From an uncultured Clostridium sp. (GTDB lineage: Bacteria; Bacillota; Clostridia; Lachnospirales; Lachnospiraceae): a DNA stretch of 31,041 nucleotides. The stretch covers positions 1 to 31,041 of the forward strand of contig CALELW010000105.1 in NCBI GenBank assembly GCA_937902905.1, read 5' to 3'. Position 1 is the stretch's first letter; each line of letters starts with the position of its first letter. The notes under the pieces are model-generated. The model was not told the origin of the DNA. It saw nothing but the letters and a program-made list of their open reading frames with translations, and did not search any database. Below are positions 16,004-25,646 of the stretch, one piece after another. The translations under genes and the position numbers were made by a program.

Positions 16004-16756
16004 ATGGAAGATAAATTTTGCATACAAAACATGAACCTCTATTATGGAGATTTTCATGCACTGAAAGATGTCAGTATGAACATTCCGGCGAATGAGATTA
16101 CCGCTTTTATCGGACCTTCCGGCTGCGGTAAATCCACATTTTTAAAATCGTTAAACCGGATGAATGATTTGGTAGAGGGGTGCCGGATTTCCGGATCACT
16201 TCAATTAGATGGCGAAGATATTTACGGTGACATTGACGTCAATCATCTTCGCAAGCGGGTTGGAATGGTATTCCAGAACCCGAACCCATTTCCAATGAGC
16301 GTGTATGATAATATTGCTTATGGTCCACGAACTCATGGAATTCACTCCAAGGCAAAGTTAGATGAAATTGTCGAGCGGTCACTGAAACAGGCAGCAATTT
16401 GGGATGAACTTAAAGACCGTTTGAAAAAAAGTGCCCTTGGATTATCCGGTGGTCAGCAGCAGCGTTTGTGTATTGCCAGAGCGCTTGCCGTAGAGCCGGA
16501 AGTGATTTTAATGGATGAACCAACAAGTGCCTTAGACCCGATTTCCACTTCAAGAATTGAGGATTTGGTACTGGAATTAAAAGATAAATACACGATTGTA
16601 ATGGTAACGCATAACATGCAGCAGGCAACGCGTGTATCTGACCGCACGGTATTTTTCCTTCTTGGAGAAGTAGTTGAGATGGACAAAACGGAAAAATTAT
16701 TCTCCATGCCATCGGATAAACGTACAGAAGATTATATTACGGGGAGGTTTGGATGA
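16004..16756 (+). CDS. pstB: Phosphate import ATP-binding protein PstB
   Basis: The ATPase that drives phosphate import through PstC-PstA, 250 residues, a typical length. Walker A is GPSGCGKST (37-45), signature LSGGQQQR begins at 147, Walker [14 protein letters not shown] begins at 167, and the H-switch is in [23 protein letters not shown] is the Q-loop region characteristic of PstB. GGAG at 15993-15996 is 7 nt from the ATG at 16004 but only 1 nt from an in-frame ATG at 15998, so I prefer 16004. The final codons overlap the phoU start by 4 nt. Confidence 0.95.
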   Translation: MEDKFCIQNMNLYYGDFHALKDVSMNIPANEITAFIGPSGCGKSTFLKSLNRMNDLVEGCRISGSLQLDGEDIYGDIDVNHLRKRVGMVFQNPNPFPMSVYDNIAYGPRTHGIHSKAKLDEIVERSLKQAAIWDELKDRLKKSALGLSGGQQQRLCIARALAVEPEVILMDEPTSALDPISTSRIEDLVLELKDKYTIVMVTHNMQQATRVSDRTVFFLLGEVVEMDKTEKLFSMPSDKRTEDYITGRFG

Positions 16757-17403
16757 TGAGAAATCGATTTGACAGACAGCTTACAGAATTAAATCAGGAC
16801 ATGATTCAGATGGGGCATATGATTGGCCAGGCGATTGGCATGGCAATCAGCGCACTGAATAACCGTGACAAAGAACAGGCGGAAAAAGTAATTGATTATG
16901 ATGATGAAATTAATGAGGAAGAGCGCTTGATTGAAAATCTCTGCCTGAAACTTTTGTTACAGCAGCAGCCGGTAGCAAGAGATTTGCGTGTGATTTCCTC
17001 AGCACTTAAAATGATCACAGATATGGAACGAATTGGTGATCAGGCGGCTGACATTTCCGAAGTCACTCTGCACTTAATTGATTCAAATTATAAAAAGGAT
17101 ATGGAACACATCCGTAAAATGGCAGCAGAAACGACCTGCATGGTTGTACAGAGTGTGGAAGCATATGTGGAAAAAGATGAGGAAAAAGCAAAAGAAGTTA
17201 TTGCTCACGATGACATTATTGATGATTTATTTATTAAGTCAAGAGAGGATGTAATTTCCCTTATCCGCAGCAACCCGGAAGAGGGTGCGTGTGCAACGGA
17301 TTTGCTTATGATTGCAAAGTATTTTGAGCGAATTGGCGACCATGCCTGCAACATTGCAGAGTGGGTTATTTTCTCCATTACCGGAGAGCATAAGAAAAAA
17401 TAA
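16753..17403 (+). CDS. phoU: Phosphate signalling regulator PhoU
   Basis: A 216-residue all-helical protein with two tandem PhoU repeats. The first carries [27 protein letters not shown] and the second [25 protein letters not shown]; the E-R-I-G-D pairs are the metal-cluster motif of the family. PhoU links the Pst transporter to the PhoR-type histidine kinase and limits phosphate uptake. The start overlaps pstB (ATGATGA), with GGGGAGG at 16741-16747 inside pstB; initiation could be at 16753 or 16756. PhoPR-like genes are not in the window. No convincing terminator hairpin follows. Confidence 0.95.
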   Translation: MMRNRFDRQLTELNQDMIQMGHMIGQAIGMAISALNNRDKEQAEKVIDYDDEINEEERLIENLCLKLLLQQQPVARDLRVISSALKMITDMERIGDQAADISEVTLHLIDSNYKKDMEHIRKMAAETTCMVVQSVEAYVEKDEEKAKEVIAHDDIIDDLFIKSREDVISLIRSNPEEGACATDLLMIAKYFERIGDHACNIAEWVIFSITGEHKKK

Positions 17404-17420
17404 ATTTTGAAAAGTTATAA

Positions 17421-17449
17421 TTGCTTTTTTTTCCTATCGGCAGTAAAAT
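17421..17449 (+). promoter_or_regulatory. Candidate promoter of the chemoreceptor gene
   Basis: TTGCTT (17421-17426) and TAAAAT (17444-17449) are 17 nt apart, 45 nt upstream of the start codon. I looked for a sigma-28-type flagellar promoter (TAAA with GCCGATAA) and found only a reversed CTATCGGC, so housekeeping control is more likely. Confidence 0.45.
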
Positions 17450-17494
17450 AAACATAACGTTGAATTTGCATATGAAGATAGGAGGAGCGCATAT

Positions 17495-19588
17495 ATGAAA
17501 ACAAAATCTTTACGGTCTCGGATATTACTGCTTTTGGTGGGGACGACAGCAATTACAGCTTTGATTTGTGGTATTATCGGATATTATAATTCAAGAGCAG
17601 TTGCCGACGACGATGCCAAAGAAAAATTAATTATGGTGAGTGAGAGCTATGGAAAGGATATGGACACTCTGCTTGCGCAGGTGGAAGTAGCAGTGAATAC
17701 CTTAGCGGACGTCACCAAAGAACAGATTAAGGATGTAGATGAATTTAAGAGCAGCAGTGAATATGTGGATTCCTGCACAAATAAACTGGAATCTACGGCT
17801 CTTCAGTGTGCCAACAATACAAAGGGTGCGATGACATATTATATCCGCTATAATCCGGAATTTACAGAAGCAACATCCGGTATTTTTGCTTCAAAAGAAA
17901 GCGAGAGTGCAGAATTTAAATCGCTGACACCGACTGATTTCAGCAGCTATGACAAAGATGATACGGAGCATGTTGGCTGGTATTACATCCCGGTTAAAAA
18001 TGGGAAACCTACATGGATGGATCCGTACTTAAATTCCAATGTAAATGTATATATGATTTCTTATGTAGTTCCGATTGAGATAGATGGTGAGTCAATCGGT
18101 GTAGTCGGTATGGACATCAACTTTGACCAGTTAAAGAAATTGGCAGACAAGGCAAAATGTTTTGATACCGGTTATGGTTTTTTGGTGGACAGCACAAACA
18201 AAGTGCTGACACACAAAGAAGTAAAACAGGGCACAAAATTACAGAAAATGGATGCGGGACTTTATGAGATTGCTAAGACGGCAAAATCAGGAGAGACAAA
18301 AGAGTATACGTATAATGGAAGTAAAAAGCTTGCAAGTGTAGAATCTTTGAAAAATGGAATGAAACTCATCATGACCGTTCCGGATAAGGAAGTACAGAGT
18401 AACTCCATGCGGTTATTGTATATGATGATAATTGCGATTATTGTAGCAGTCTTATATGCGGCGATTACCGGATTTTTCTTTAGTGGTTCAATGATTCGAC
18501 CAATTAAAGATTTGACTGAAATTATTGAGAATACAGCGAAACTTAATTTTGTAAAAAGTGAAAAAGGCGCGAAATTAGTCCGCATGAAAGACGAGACCGG
18601 TGCGATGGCACGTGCCGTGCAGCAGATGCGGAGTAAACTTCGCGAGATGGTAGCATTAATCGACCAGGCAGGAATTAAAATGGGTGATAATGTTACTGGA
18701 TTAACGGTAAATATGTCAGAGGTCAATGACATCTGTAATAACAACTCGGCTACAACAGAAGAACTGGCAGCGGCGATGGAAGAAGCGGCCAGTGCAACGG
18801 ATACGGTAAATCAGACGATTGCAACCGTAAAAGAAAATGCAGAGAGCATTGAAGCACTTTCGGAAAGAGGTGCTGCATTGTCAACGGAAGTGATGGAGCG
18901 TGCGAACCAGTTAAAGACAACAACGGAGAATGCCGGACAGCGTACGGATGAAATGTATGCAGAAGTAAAACAGCGTACTGAAGTTGCGATGAAACAGGCA
19001 GAAGCGGTAGAGAAGATTAATGAACTTACACGTGATATTATGGAGATTTCTTCCCAGACAAATCTCCTTGCCTTAAACGCTTCCATTGAAGCAGCAAGAG
19101 CCGGGGAAGCCGGTAAAGGATTTGCTGTTGTAGCAACTGAAATCGGTGCTCTGGCAACACAGACACAGAATGCAGTTGGTGATATCGACAGCATTATTGG
19201 TGAGGTACATAACGCAGTAAGCGGTATGGTAGACTGTTTACAGAATGCTATGGACTTTTTGGAAAATACGGTTCTTGGCGATTACAAAGGATTTATGGAA
19301 GTCGGCGAGAAGTATTCGGAAGATGCTGCTGCTTTTGAAGATGGTATGACAAGAATTAACCAGTCAATTAATGCATTAGTCGATGCCATTACCGATATTT
19401 CTCATTCAATTGAAGAGATTAATCTTACGGTAAATGAGTCGGCAACCGGTGTTTCGGACATTGCAGAGAAAACTTCTGAGATGGTTCAGAAGATTGAAGC
19501 AACCGGAACCTTTATGCAGGACAGTGAAGAAAGTGCAAGCAAATTAAATCAGATTGTCAGCGAATTTGATTTAGAGGGTAAGAAATAA
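17495..19588 (+). CDS. Methyl-accepting chemotaxis protein with dCache-like sensor domain
   Basis: A 697-residue transmembrane chemoreceptor. Order: TM1 at about 10-30; an extracellular double-Cache-like sensor (about 38-300) with [17 protein letters not shown] and [16 protein letters not shown]2 at about 307-330; HAMP (about 332-385) starting [13 protein letters not shown]; then a long coiled signalling domain with the invariant hairpin tip [21 protein letters not shown] beginning at E517. It should control CheA and hence flagellar rotation. The ligand cannot be read from sequence; dCache receptors of this layout often sense amino acids or other small metabolites. AGGAGG at 17480-17485 fixes the start. 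No other chemotaxis genes are nearby. Only 7 nt separate its stop from the ileS promoter, with no terminator seen. Confidence 0.94.
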   Translation: MKTKSLRSRILLLLVGTTAITALICGIIGYYNSRAVADDDAKEKLIMVSESYGKDMDTLLAQVEVAVNTLADVTKEQIKDVDEFKSSSEYVDSCTNKLESTALQCANNTKGAMTYYIRYNPEFTEATSGIFASKESESAEFKSLTPTDFSSYDKDDTEHVGWYYIPVKNGKPTWMDPYLNSNVNVYMISYVVPIEIDGESIGVVGMDINFDQLKKLADKAKCFDTGYGFLVDSTNKVLTHKEVKQGTKLQKMDAGLYEIAKTAKSGETKEYTYNGSKKLASVESLKNGMKLIMTVPDKEVQSNSMRLLYMMIIAIIVAVLYAAITGFFFSGSMIRPIKDLTEIIENTAKLNFVKSEKGAKLVRMKDETGAMARAVQQMRSKLREMVALIDQAGIKMGDNVTGLTVNMSEVNDICNNNSATTEELAAAMEEAASATDTVNQTIATVKENAESIEALSERGAALSTEVMERANQLKTTTENAGQRTDEMYAEVKQRTEVAMKQAEAVEKINELTRDIMEISSQTNLLALNASIEAARAGEAGKGFAVVATEIGALATQTQNAVGDIDSIIGEVHNAVSGMVDCLQNAMDFLENTVLGDYKGFMEVGEKYSEDAAAFEDGMTRINQSINALVDAITDISHSIEEINLTVNESATGVSDIAEKTSEMVQKIEATGTFMQDSEESASKLNQIVSEFDLEGKK

Positions 19589-19595
19589 CTAACTC

Positions 19596-19624
19596 TTGAC
19601 AATTGCGAATAATCGTACTATCAT
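19596..19624 (+). promoter_or_regulatory. Promoter of the ileS T-box leader
   Basis: TTGACA (19596-19601) and TATCAT (19619-19624) are 17 nt apart, immediately upstream of the T-box leader. A near-consensus -35 box and correct spacing. Confidence 0.8.
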
Positions 19625-19629
19625 GAAAA

Positions 19630-19900
19630 TACTTATAGAGAAAAGCGTTGACGGAGACAGTACCCTGTGTGGAAGTGTTCCAGTGAGCCGGCGATAGTGA
19701 GAATCCGGCACCAGTAAGCATAGGCGAACATCACTCCTTAGCTGCAAAGTCGAACGGTATTTATCCAGTAGACTGCGCCGGTATTCCCCGTTAAAAGGAT
19801 ATATGTTCGGTTTGTGAAACAATCACAGTCCTGACGTAGAAGACAGGTGGTATAATGAAAGTTTAGGCTCTCATCCTAGTTGGATGGGAGCTTTTTTATT
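19630..19900 (+). ncRNA. T-box riboswitch leader, isoleucine-specific, upstream of ileS
   Basis: The leader senses uncharged tRNA-Ile and then permits readthrough into ileS. Stem I landmarks are visible: GGAGACAGTA near 19653, the distal AGTGAGCCGG..GAGAATCCGGC region (19682-19709), and the specifier region CGAACATCAC with codon ATC at 19730-19732, reading Ile. The T-box sequence AGGTGGTATAATG at 19845-19857 contains TGGT (19848-19851), which pairs with the NCCA end of the tRNA. It is a divergent form of the usual AGGGTGGNACCGCG. A terminator hairpin follows. Start and end of the RNA are approximate. Confidence 0.93.
19867..19897 (+). terminator. Regulated terminator of the ileS T-box
   Basis: A 10-bp stem, GCTCTCATCC (19867-19876) with GGATGGGAGC (19882-19891), one G-U pair and a 5-nt loop, is followed by six T (19892-19897). 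Its 5' arm can alternatively pair with the T-box region to form the antiterminator when uncharged tRNA-Ile binds. Confidence 0.92.
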
Positions 19901-19920
19901 CTTTTTTTATGGAGGTAATT

Positions 19921-22900
19921 ATGTATAACAAAGTATCAACAGGCATGAATTTTGTCGAGAGAGAAAAAGAAGTAGAAAAGTTTTGGAAAGACAAAGATAT
20001 TTTCCGCAAAAGTATTAAACTACGTGAGGGAGCGCCAACGTATATGTTTTACGATGGGCCGCCAACTGCGAATGGAAAACCGCATATCGGTCATGTGTTG
20101 ACCCGTGTTATTAAAGATATGATTCCGCGTTACCGCACAATGAAAGGTTATCGTGTACCGCGTAAAGCCGGATGGGATACGCATGGTCTGCCGGTTGAGC
20201 TGGAAGTAGAAAAAATGTTAGGTCTGGATGGAAAAGAGCAGATTGAAGAATATGGTATGGAGCCATTTATCAATCAGTGTAAAGAATCTGTCTGGAAATA
20301 CAAAGGTATGTGGGAAGACTTTTCCGATACCGTAGGATTCTGGGCTGATATGGATGATCCATATGTCACATATGACGACAATTATATTGAGTCTGAGTGG
20401 TGGGCATTAAAGGAAATCTGGAATAAAGGTCTTTTGTATAAAGGATTTAAAATTGTGCCTTACTGCCCTCGCTGCGGTACACCGTTGTCCGCACAGGAAG
20501 TTGCACAGGGATACAAAACCGTAAAAGAGCGTTCCGCTATTGTCCGCTTTAAGGTGTCAGGTGAGGATGCCTATTTCCTTGCATGGACGACGACACCATG
20601 GACTCTGCCAAGTAACGTGGCTCTCTGTGTAAACCCGAATGACACTTACTGCAAAGTAAAAGCAGCAGATGGCTATACTTATTATATGGCGCAGGATCTT
20701 TTGGATACGGTACTTGGTAAACTGGCAAAAGATGATGAGCCGGCTTATGAAGTATTAGAGAGTTTCCCGGGAACCGCATTAGAGCATAAAGAATATGAGC
20801 CATTGTTTGCCTGCGCGAAAGAGTGTGCCGATAAGCAGAACAAAAAAGGATTTTTCGTAACTTGTGATACTTACGTTACGATGACAGATGGTACCGGTAT
20901 TGTTCATATTGCACCGGCATTTGGTGAAGATGATGCCAATGTGGGAAGAAGCTACGACCTTCCATTTGTACAGTTTGTAAATGAAAAAGGTGAGCTGACA
21001 GAAGAGACTCCATTTGCAGGTATTTTTGTAAAGAAAGCAGACCCTGAGGTATTAAAAGACTTAGATGCCAGAGGTCAGTTGTTTGATGCACCGAAGTTTG
21101 AGCATGAATATCCACACTGCTGGCGCTGCGATACACCGCTGATTTACTACGCAAGAGAATCCTGGTATATCCGTGAAACAGCAGTAAAAGACGATTTGAT
21201 TAAAAATAACAATACCGTAAACTGGATTCCGGAATCAATTGGAAAAGGACGTTTTGGAAACTGGTTAGAGAATATTCAGGACTGGGCAATTTCCCGTAAC
21301 CGTTATTGGGGAACTCCATTAAACATCTGGGAGTGTGAGGGATGTGGCCATCAGGAATGTATCGGTGGAAGAAAAGAACTGGCAGAGCGTGCCGGAGATC
21401 CGAAAGCCGCTGAGGTAGAACTTCACCGTCCATACATTGACGAAGTAACATTTACCTGCCCGGATTGTGGAAAAGTTATGCACCGTGTACCGGAAGTAAT
21501 TGACTGCTGGTTTGATTCAGGTGCGATGCCATTTGCACAGTATCACTACCCATTTGAAAATAAAGACGTGTTTGAGAAACAGTTCCCAGCTCAGTTTATC
21601 TCTGAGGCGGTTGACCAGACACGTGGATGGTTCCACTCATTGATAGCAGAATCTACTTTACTTTTCAACAAAGCACCATATGAAAATGTAATCGTTCTTG
21701 GACATGTGCAGGATGAAAATGGACAGAAGATGAGTAAGAGTAAAGGAAATGCCGTAGATCCGTTTGATGCTCTGGAAAATTACGGAGCAGATGCAATCCG
21801 CTGGTATTTCTATGTAAACAGTGCACCATGGCTGCCGAACCGTTTCCATGGAAAAGCGGTTACCGAAGGACAGCGTAAATTCATGGGTACACTGTGGAAC
21901 ACATATGCCTTTTATGTGTTGTATGCGGAGATTGACCAGTTTGATCCAACCGAGCATACATTAGAATATGATAAACTTTCGATTATGGACCGCTGGCTTT
22001 TGTCCCGTCTGTATTCGACGGTTAAAGAAGTTGATGAAGATCTTGACAACTATAAAATTCCGGAGACTGCGAAAGCACTGCAGAGTTTTGTGGAAGATAT
22101 GAGCAACTGGTATGTACGCCGCTGCCGTGACCGTTTCTGGGCAAAAGGCATGGAACAGGATAAAATGAATGCCTACATGACTTTGTATACGGCACTTGTA
22201 ACAATCAGTAAGGCAGCGGCTCCGATGATTCCATTTATGACCGAGAGTATTTATCAGAATCTCGTGTGCAATCTGGATTCATCAGCACCGGAAAGTATTC
22301 ATTTGTGTGACTTCCCGAAAGTTAAGGAAGAATGGATTGACAAAGAACTTGAGACACAGATGAAACAGCTTTTGGACATTGTTGTTCTTGGCCGTGCATG
22401 CCGTAATACAGCAAATATCAAAAATCGTCAGCCAATTGGCAAAATGTATGTAAAGGCAGAAGGCGAATTGTCCGATTTCTATAAAGAAATCATTGCAGAT
22501 GAGCTGAATGTAAAAGAAGTTGTCTTTACCGATGATACAAAAGAATTTACGACATATCAGTTTAAGCCGCAGCTTCGTACTCTCGGCCGCCGTTTTGGAA
22601 GCCGTTTGAATGAATTGAAAGAAGTGCTTGCCGGTTTAGATGGCAATGCTACGATGGATGCGTTGAATGCCTCCGGTGAAGTGACCGTTACCGTTGGCGG
22701 CGTGGATGAAGTGCTGGCAACAGAGGACCTTTTGGTAGAGACGGCACAGATGGATGGCTATGTGAGCGAGGAAGACCATGGTATTACCGTTGTATTGGAT
22801 ACAAACTTGACACCGGAGTTAATCGAGGAAGGATTTGTGCGCGAGGTTATCAGTAAAATTCAGACCATGCGTAAAGATGCCGGTTTTGAAGTGGTTGACC

Positions 22901-23082
22901 ATATCCGTGTTTACGAGCAGGGAAATGATAAGATTAAAGAAATTATCAAAGCAAATGAATCTCAGATTAAAGCCGATGTTTTGGCGGATGAGGTTATTTT
23001 GGATAAAGTAGAAGGTTACACCGCCGATTGGAAAATTAACGGTGAGGCTGTTACACTGGGTGTTGCAAAAGTGGAAGCGTAA
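19921..23082 (+). CDS. ileS: Isoleucyl-tRNA synthetase, type 2 (eukaryote-like)
   Basis: This class I synthetase charges tRNA-Ile. The HIGH motif is H55-I-G-H58 within FYDGPPTANGKPHIGH and KMSKS is K603-S607. A CPRCG zinc-type pair lies at 182-186, and further Cys pairs (CEGCG, CPDCG) sit in the inserted part. At 1053 residues with the YDGPP signature it belongs to the longer, eukaryote-like type 2 enzymes that many clostridia use instead of the ~930-residue bacterial type 1; type 2 enzymes are generally insensitive to mupirocin. The ATG at 19921 is preferred over an in-frame ATG at 19909, because GGAGG (19911-19915) would overlap that earlier codon. It is under T-box control and followed 32 nt later by glgP. 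Confidence 0.96.
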   Translation: MYNKVSTGMNFVEREKEVEKFWKDKDIFRKSIKLREGAPTYMFYDGPPTANGKPHIGHVLTRVIKDMIPRYRTMKGYRVPRKAGWDTHGLPVELEVEKMLGLDGKEQIEEYGMEPFINQCKESVWKYKGMWEDFSDTVGFWADMDDPYVTYDDNYIESEWWALKEIWNKGLLYKGFKIVPYCPRCGTPLSAQEVAQGYKTVKERSAIVRFKVSGEDAYFLAWTTTPWTLPSNVALCVNPNDTYCKVKAADGYTYYMAQDLLDTVLGKLAKDDEPAYEVLESFPGTALEHKEYEPLFACAKECADKQNKKGFFVTCDTYVTMTDGTGIVHIAPAFGEDDANVGRSYDLPFVQFVNEKGELTEETPFAGIFVKKADPEVLKDLDARGQLFDAPKFEHEYPHCWRCDTPLIYYARESWYIRETAVKDDLIKNNNTVNWIPESIGKGRFGNWLENIQDWAISRNRYWGTPLNIWECEGCGHQECIGGRKELAERAGDPKAAEVELHRPYIDEVTFTCPDCGKVMHRVPEVIDCWFDSGAMPFAQYHYPFENKDVFEKQFPAQFISEAVDQTRGWFHSLIAESTLLFNKAPYENVIVLGHVQDENGQKMSKSKGNAVDPFDALENYGADAIRWYFYVNSAPWLPNRFHGKAVTEGQRKFMGTLWNTYAFYVLYAEIDQFDPTEHTLEYDKLSIMDRWLLSRLYSTVKEVDEDLDNYKIPETAKALQSFVEDMSNWYVRRCRDRFWAKGMEQDKMNAYMTLYTALVTISKAAAPMIPFMTESIYQNLVCNLDSSAPESIHLCDFPKVKEEWIDKELETQMKQLLDIVVLGRACRNTANIKNRQPIGKMYVKAEGELSDFYKEIIADELNVKEVVFTDDTKEFTTYQFKPQLRTLGRRFGSRLNELKEVLAGLDGNATMDALNASGEVTVTVGGVDEVLATEDLLVETAQMDGYVSEEDHGITVVLDTNLTPELIEEGFVREVISKIQTMRKDAGFEVVDHIRVYEQGNDKIKEIIKANESQIKADVLADEVILDKVEGYTADWKINGEAVTLGVAKVEA

Positions 23083-23114
23083 CGAAGAGTTTGTTACAGA
23101 AAGAGAGGTAATTT

Positions 23115-25577
23115 ATGGCATTTGTAACGGAAAAGGAAAAGAAAAAGGAATTGAAGACAAACATTTCGAACTACATGAAATTGTTGTTCCGCCGTTCGGT
23201 TGAAGAGGCAACTCCACAGCAGTTGTTTCAGGCAGTTTCCTATGCAGTCAAAGATATTGTAGTTGATGACTGGATGGCAACGCACAAAGCCTATGAGAAA
23301 AAGGACGTGAAGACGGTTTACTATTTGTCTATGGAATTTTTGATGGGTCGTGCACTTGGTAACATGATTATCAACCTCAAAGAGGATAAAATTGTCCGTG
23401 AGGTATTGGATGAAATGGGCGTAAACTTAGATTTGCTTGAGGATCAAGAGCCGGATGCCGCTCTTGGTAATGGTGGTCTTGGACGTCTGGCAGCCTGCTT
23501 TTTGGATTCCTTATCCACTCTTGGTTACCCGGCGTATGGCTGTGGTATCCGCTACAAATATGGTATGTTCAAACAGAAAATTGAAAATGGTTTCCAGATT
23601 GAAGCACCGGATGACTGGTTAAAAGATGGCAATCCATTTGAGATGAAACGTCCGGAATATGCCGTTGAAGTACGTTTTGGCGGTTATGTAACGGTAAGAA
23701 AAGACGAAAAGACCGGAAGGGATCGTTTTGTACAGGAAAATTATCAGTCCGTAATGGCAGTGCCTTATGATTTGCCGGTTGTCGGTTATGGAAACCACAT
23801 TGTAAACACGCTTCGTATCTGGGATGCAGAGGCAATCGATACATTTAACCTGGATTCTTTTGATAAGGGTGATTATCAAAAGGCAGTGGAGCAGCAGAAC
23901 CTTGCCCGAACCATTTGTGAAGTATTGTATCCAAATGACAACCATATGGCAGGAAAAGAACTTCGTTTGAAACAGCAGTATTTCTTTGTATCGGCAAGTG
24001 TGCAGCGTGCAATTATGAAGTACATGGAAAATCACAATGACATTCATGGTCTTCCGGAAAAAGTATGTTTCCAGTTAAATGATACCCATCCAACGGTAAC
24101 CATACCGGAATTGATGCGTATTTTGTTAGACGAATATGGTCTTGAGTGGGATGATGCGTGGGATATCACAACCCGTACCTGCGCTTATACAAACCATACA
24201 ATTATGGCGGAAGCATTGGAGAAGTGGCCGCTTGAGTTATTCTCCCGCCTGCTTCCTAGAATTTACCAGATTACCGAGGAAATTAACCGTCGTTTCCAGA
24301 ATGAGATTCAGGCGAAGTATCCGGGCAATCAGGATAAAGTGAAAAGTATGGCAATCATTTATGATGGTCAGGTGAAGATGGCGCACCTTGCAATTGTTGC
24401 CGGCTTTTCGGTAAATGGTGTGGCAAGACTTCATACGGAAATTTTGAAGCATCAGGAATTAAAAGATTTCTATGAAATGATGCCGGAGAAATTTAATAAT
24501 AAGACAAATGGTATTACACAGCGTCGTTTCCTGCTTCATGGAAATCCGAAACTTGCTGCATGGGTAACAGACAAAATTGGTGATGAGTGGATTACGGACT
24601 TGTCTAAAATTGATAAACTTTCTGTTTTTGTGGATGATAAAAAAGCACAGCAGGAATTTATGAATATCAAGTTCCAGAATAAGGTTCGTCTTGCAAAGTA
24701 TATTAAGGAGCACAATGGTATTGAAGTAGACCCTCATTCGATTTTCGATGTACAGGTAAAACGTCTGCATGAGTATAAACGCCAGCTGCTTAACATTTTG
24801 CATGTTATGCATTTGTATAATCAATTGAAGAAAAATCCGGGTATGGATATGTATCCTCGTACTTTCATTTTCGGTGCGAAAGCTTCTGCCGGATACCGCC
24901 GTGCAAAGGCAATTATCAAATTGATTAACAGTGTTGCTGACGTAGTAAACAATGACGCTTCGATTGAAGGAAAAATCAAAGTTGTATTTATTGAAAACTA
25001 CCGTGTGTCCAATGCAGAAATCATTTTTGCCGCTGCTGATGTATCAGAGCAGATTTCAACTGCAAGTAAAGAGGCATCCGGTACCGGTAATATGAAATTT
25101 ATGTTAAATGGTGCACCGACTCTTGGAACAATGGATGGTGCCAATGTCGAAATCGTAGAAGAAGTAGGCGAGGAAAATGCTTTCATCTTCGGTCTTTCTT
25201 CACAGGAAGTAATTGATTTCGAACATAATAACCAGTATGATCCGAAAGAAATTTACAACATGGATTCCGATATCCGTGCCGTACTTACCCAGTTGATTGA
25301 TGGAACATATTCTCATGAAAATCTTGATTTGTTCCGTGAAATTTACAATTCGCTGCTGGAAACAAACGGCTATGAGCGTGCCGATCAGTACTTTATTTTG
25401 AAAGATTTCCGTTCTTATGAGGAGGCACAGAAGAAAGTAGAAGAAGCATACCGCGATGAGGAGAGATGGGCTAAGATGGCAATGCTCCAGACCGCTAAAT
25501 GCGGTAAATTCTCTTCCGATCGTACCATCGAAGAATATGCGAAAGAGATTTGGCACTTAGAGAAAGTTACATTGTAA
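23115..25577 (+). CDS. glgP: Glycogen/alpha-glucan phosphorylase (GT35)
   Basis: An 820-residue phosphorylase that releases glucose-1-phosphate from glycogen or maltodextrin. The N-terminal DAALGNGGLGRLAACFLDSL and GYGIRY-like segment and the central VCFQLNDTHPT identify the family. The PLP-binding site is EASGTGNMKF with Schiff-base lysine K661, and the preceding FIENYRVSNAEIIFAAADVSEQ carries phosphate and cofactor contacts. Length is that of standard bacterial GlgP/MalP. An AGAGAGG site about 8 nt upstream supports the start. It lies 32 nt behind ileS with no promoter or terminator between, so part of its transcription may come from the T-box promoter. No glycogen synthesis genes are in the window. 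Confidence 0.95.
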   Translation: MAFVTEKEKKKELKTNISNYMKLLFRRSVEEATPQQLFQAVSYAVKDIVVDDWMATHKAYEKKDVKTVYYLSMEFLMGRALGNMIINLKEDKIVREVLDEMGVNLDLLEDQEPDAALGNGGLGRLAACFLDSLSTLGYPAYGCGIRYKYGMFKQKIENGFQIEAPDDWLKDGNPFEMKRPEYAVEVRFGGYVTVRKDEKTGRDRFVQENYQSVMAVPYDLPVVGYGNHIVNTLRIWDAEAIDTFNLDSFDKGDYQKAVEQQNLARTICEVLYPNDNHMAGKELRLKQQYFFVSASVQRAIMKYMENHNDIHGLPEKVCFQLNDTHPTVTIPELMRILLDEYGLEWDDAWDITTRTCAYTNHTIMAEALEKWPLELFSRLLPRIYQITEEINRRFQNEIQAKYPGNQDKVKSMAIIYDGQVKMAHLAIVAGFSVNGVARLHTEILKHQELKDFYEMMPEKFNNKTNGITQRRFLLHGNPKLAAWVTDKIGDEWITDLSKIDKLSVFVDDKKAQQEFMNIKFQNKVRLAKYIKEHNGIEVDPHSIFDVQVKRLHEYKRQLLNILHVMHLYNQLKKNPGMDMYPRTFIFGAKASAGYRRAKAIIKLINSVADVVNNDASIEGKIKVVFIENYRVSNAEIIFAAADVSEQISTASKEASGTGNMKFMLNGAPTLGTMDGANVEIVEEVGEENAFIFGLSSQEVIDFEHNNQYDPKEIYNMDSDIRAVLTQLIDGTYSHENLDLFREIYNSLLETNGYERADQYFILKDFRSYEEAQKKVEEAYRDEERWAKMAMLQTAKCGKFSSDRTIEEYAKEIWHLEKVTL

Positions 25578-25607
25578 TATAATTGAATAAATAATTTTAA
25601 AATCGAG

Positions 25608-25646
25608 CATACTATCATCAAACAATTTTTGTGAGGTGATAGTATG
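25608..25646 (+). promoter_or_regulatory. Hairpin enclosing the ribosome-binding site and start codon of the M23-like gene
   Basis: CATACTATCA (25608-25617) is perfectly complementary to TGATAGTATG (25637-25646), whose last three bases are the start codon. The ribosome-binding site GAGG (25633-25636) is at the edge of the 19-nt loop. In mRNA this would hide the initiation codon; in DNA it could equally be a dyad operator. Confidence 0.55.

Noticed and set aside
17404..17494. Sigma-28 promoter for the chemoreceptor
   Set aside because: Only a reversed CTATCGGC is present and the required TAAA box at the right distance is missing on both strands.
19909..19920. ileS start at the ATG of 19909
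   Set aside because: The ribosome-binding site GGAGG (19911-19915) overlaps this codon and is correctly placed only for the ATG at 19921.
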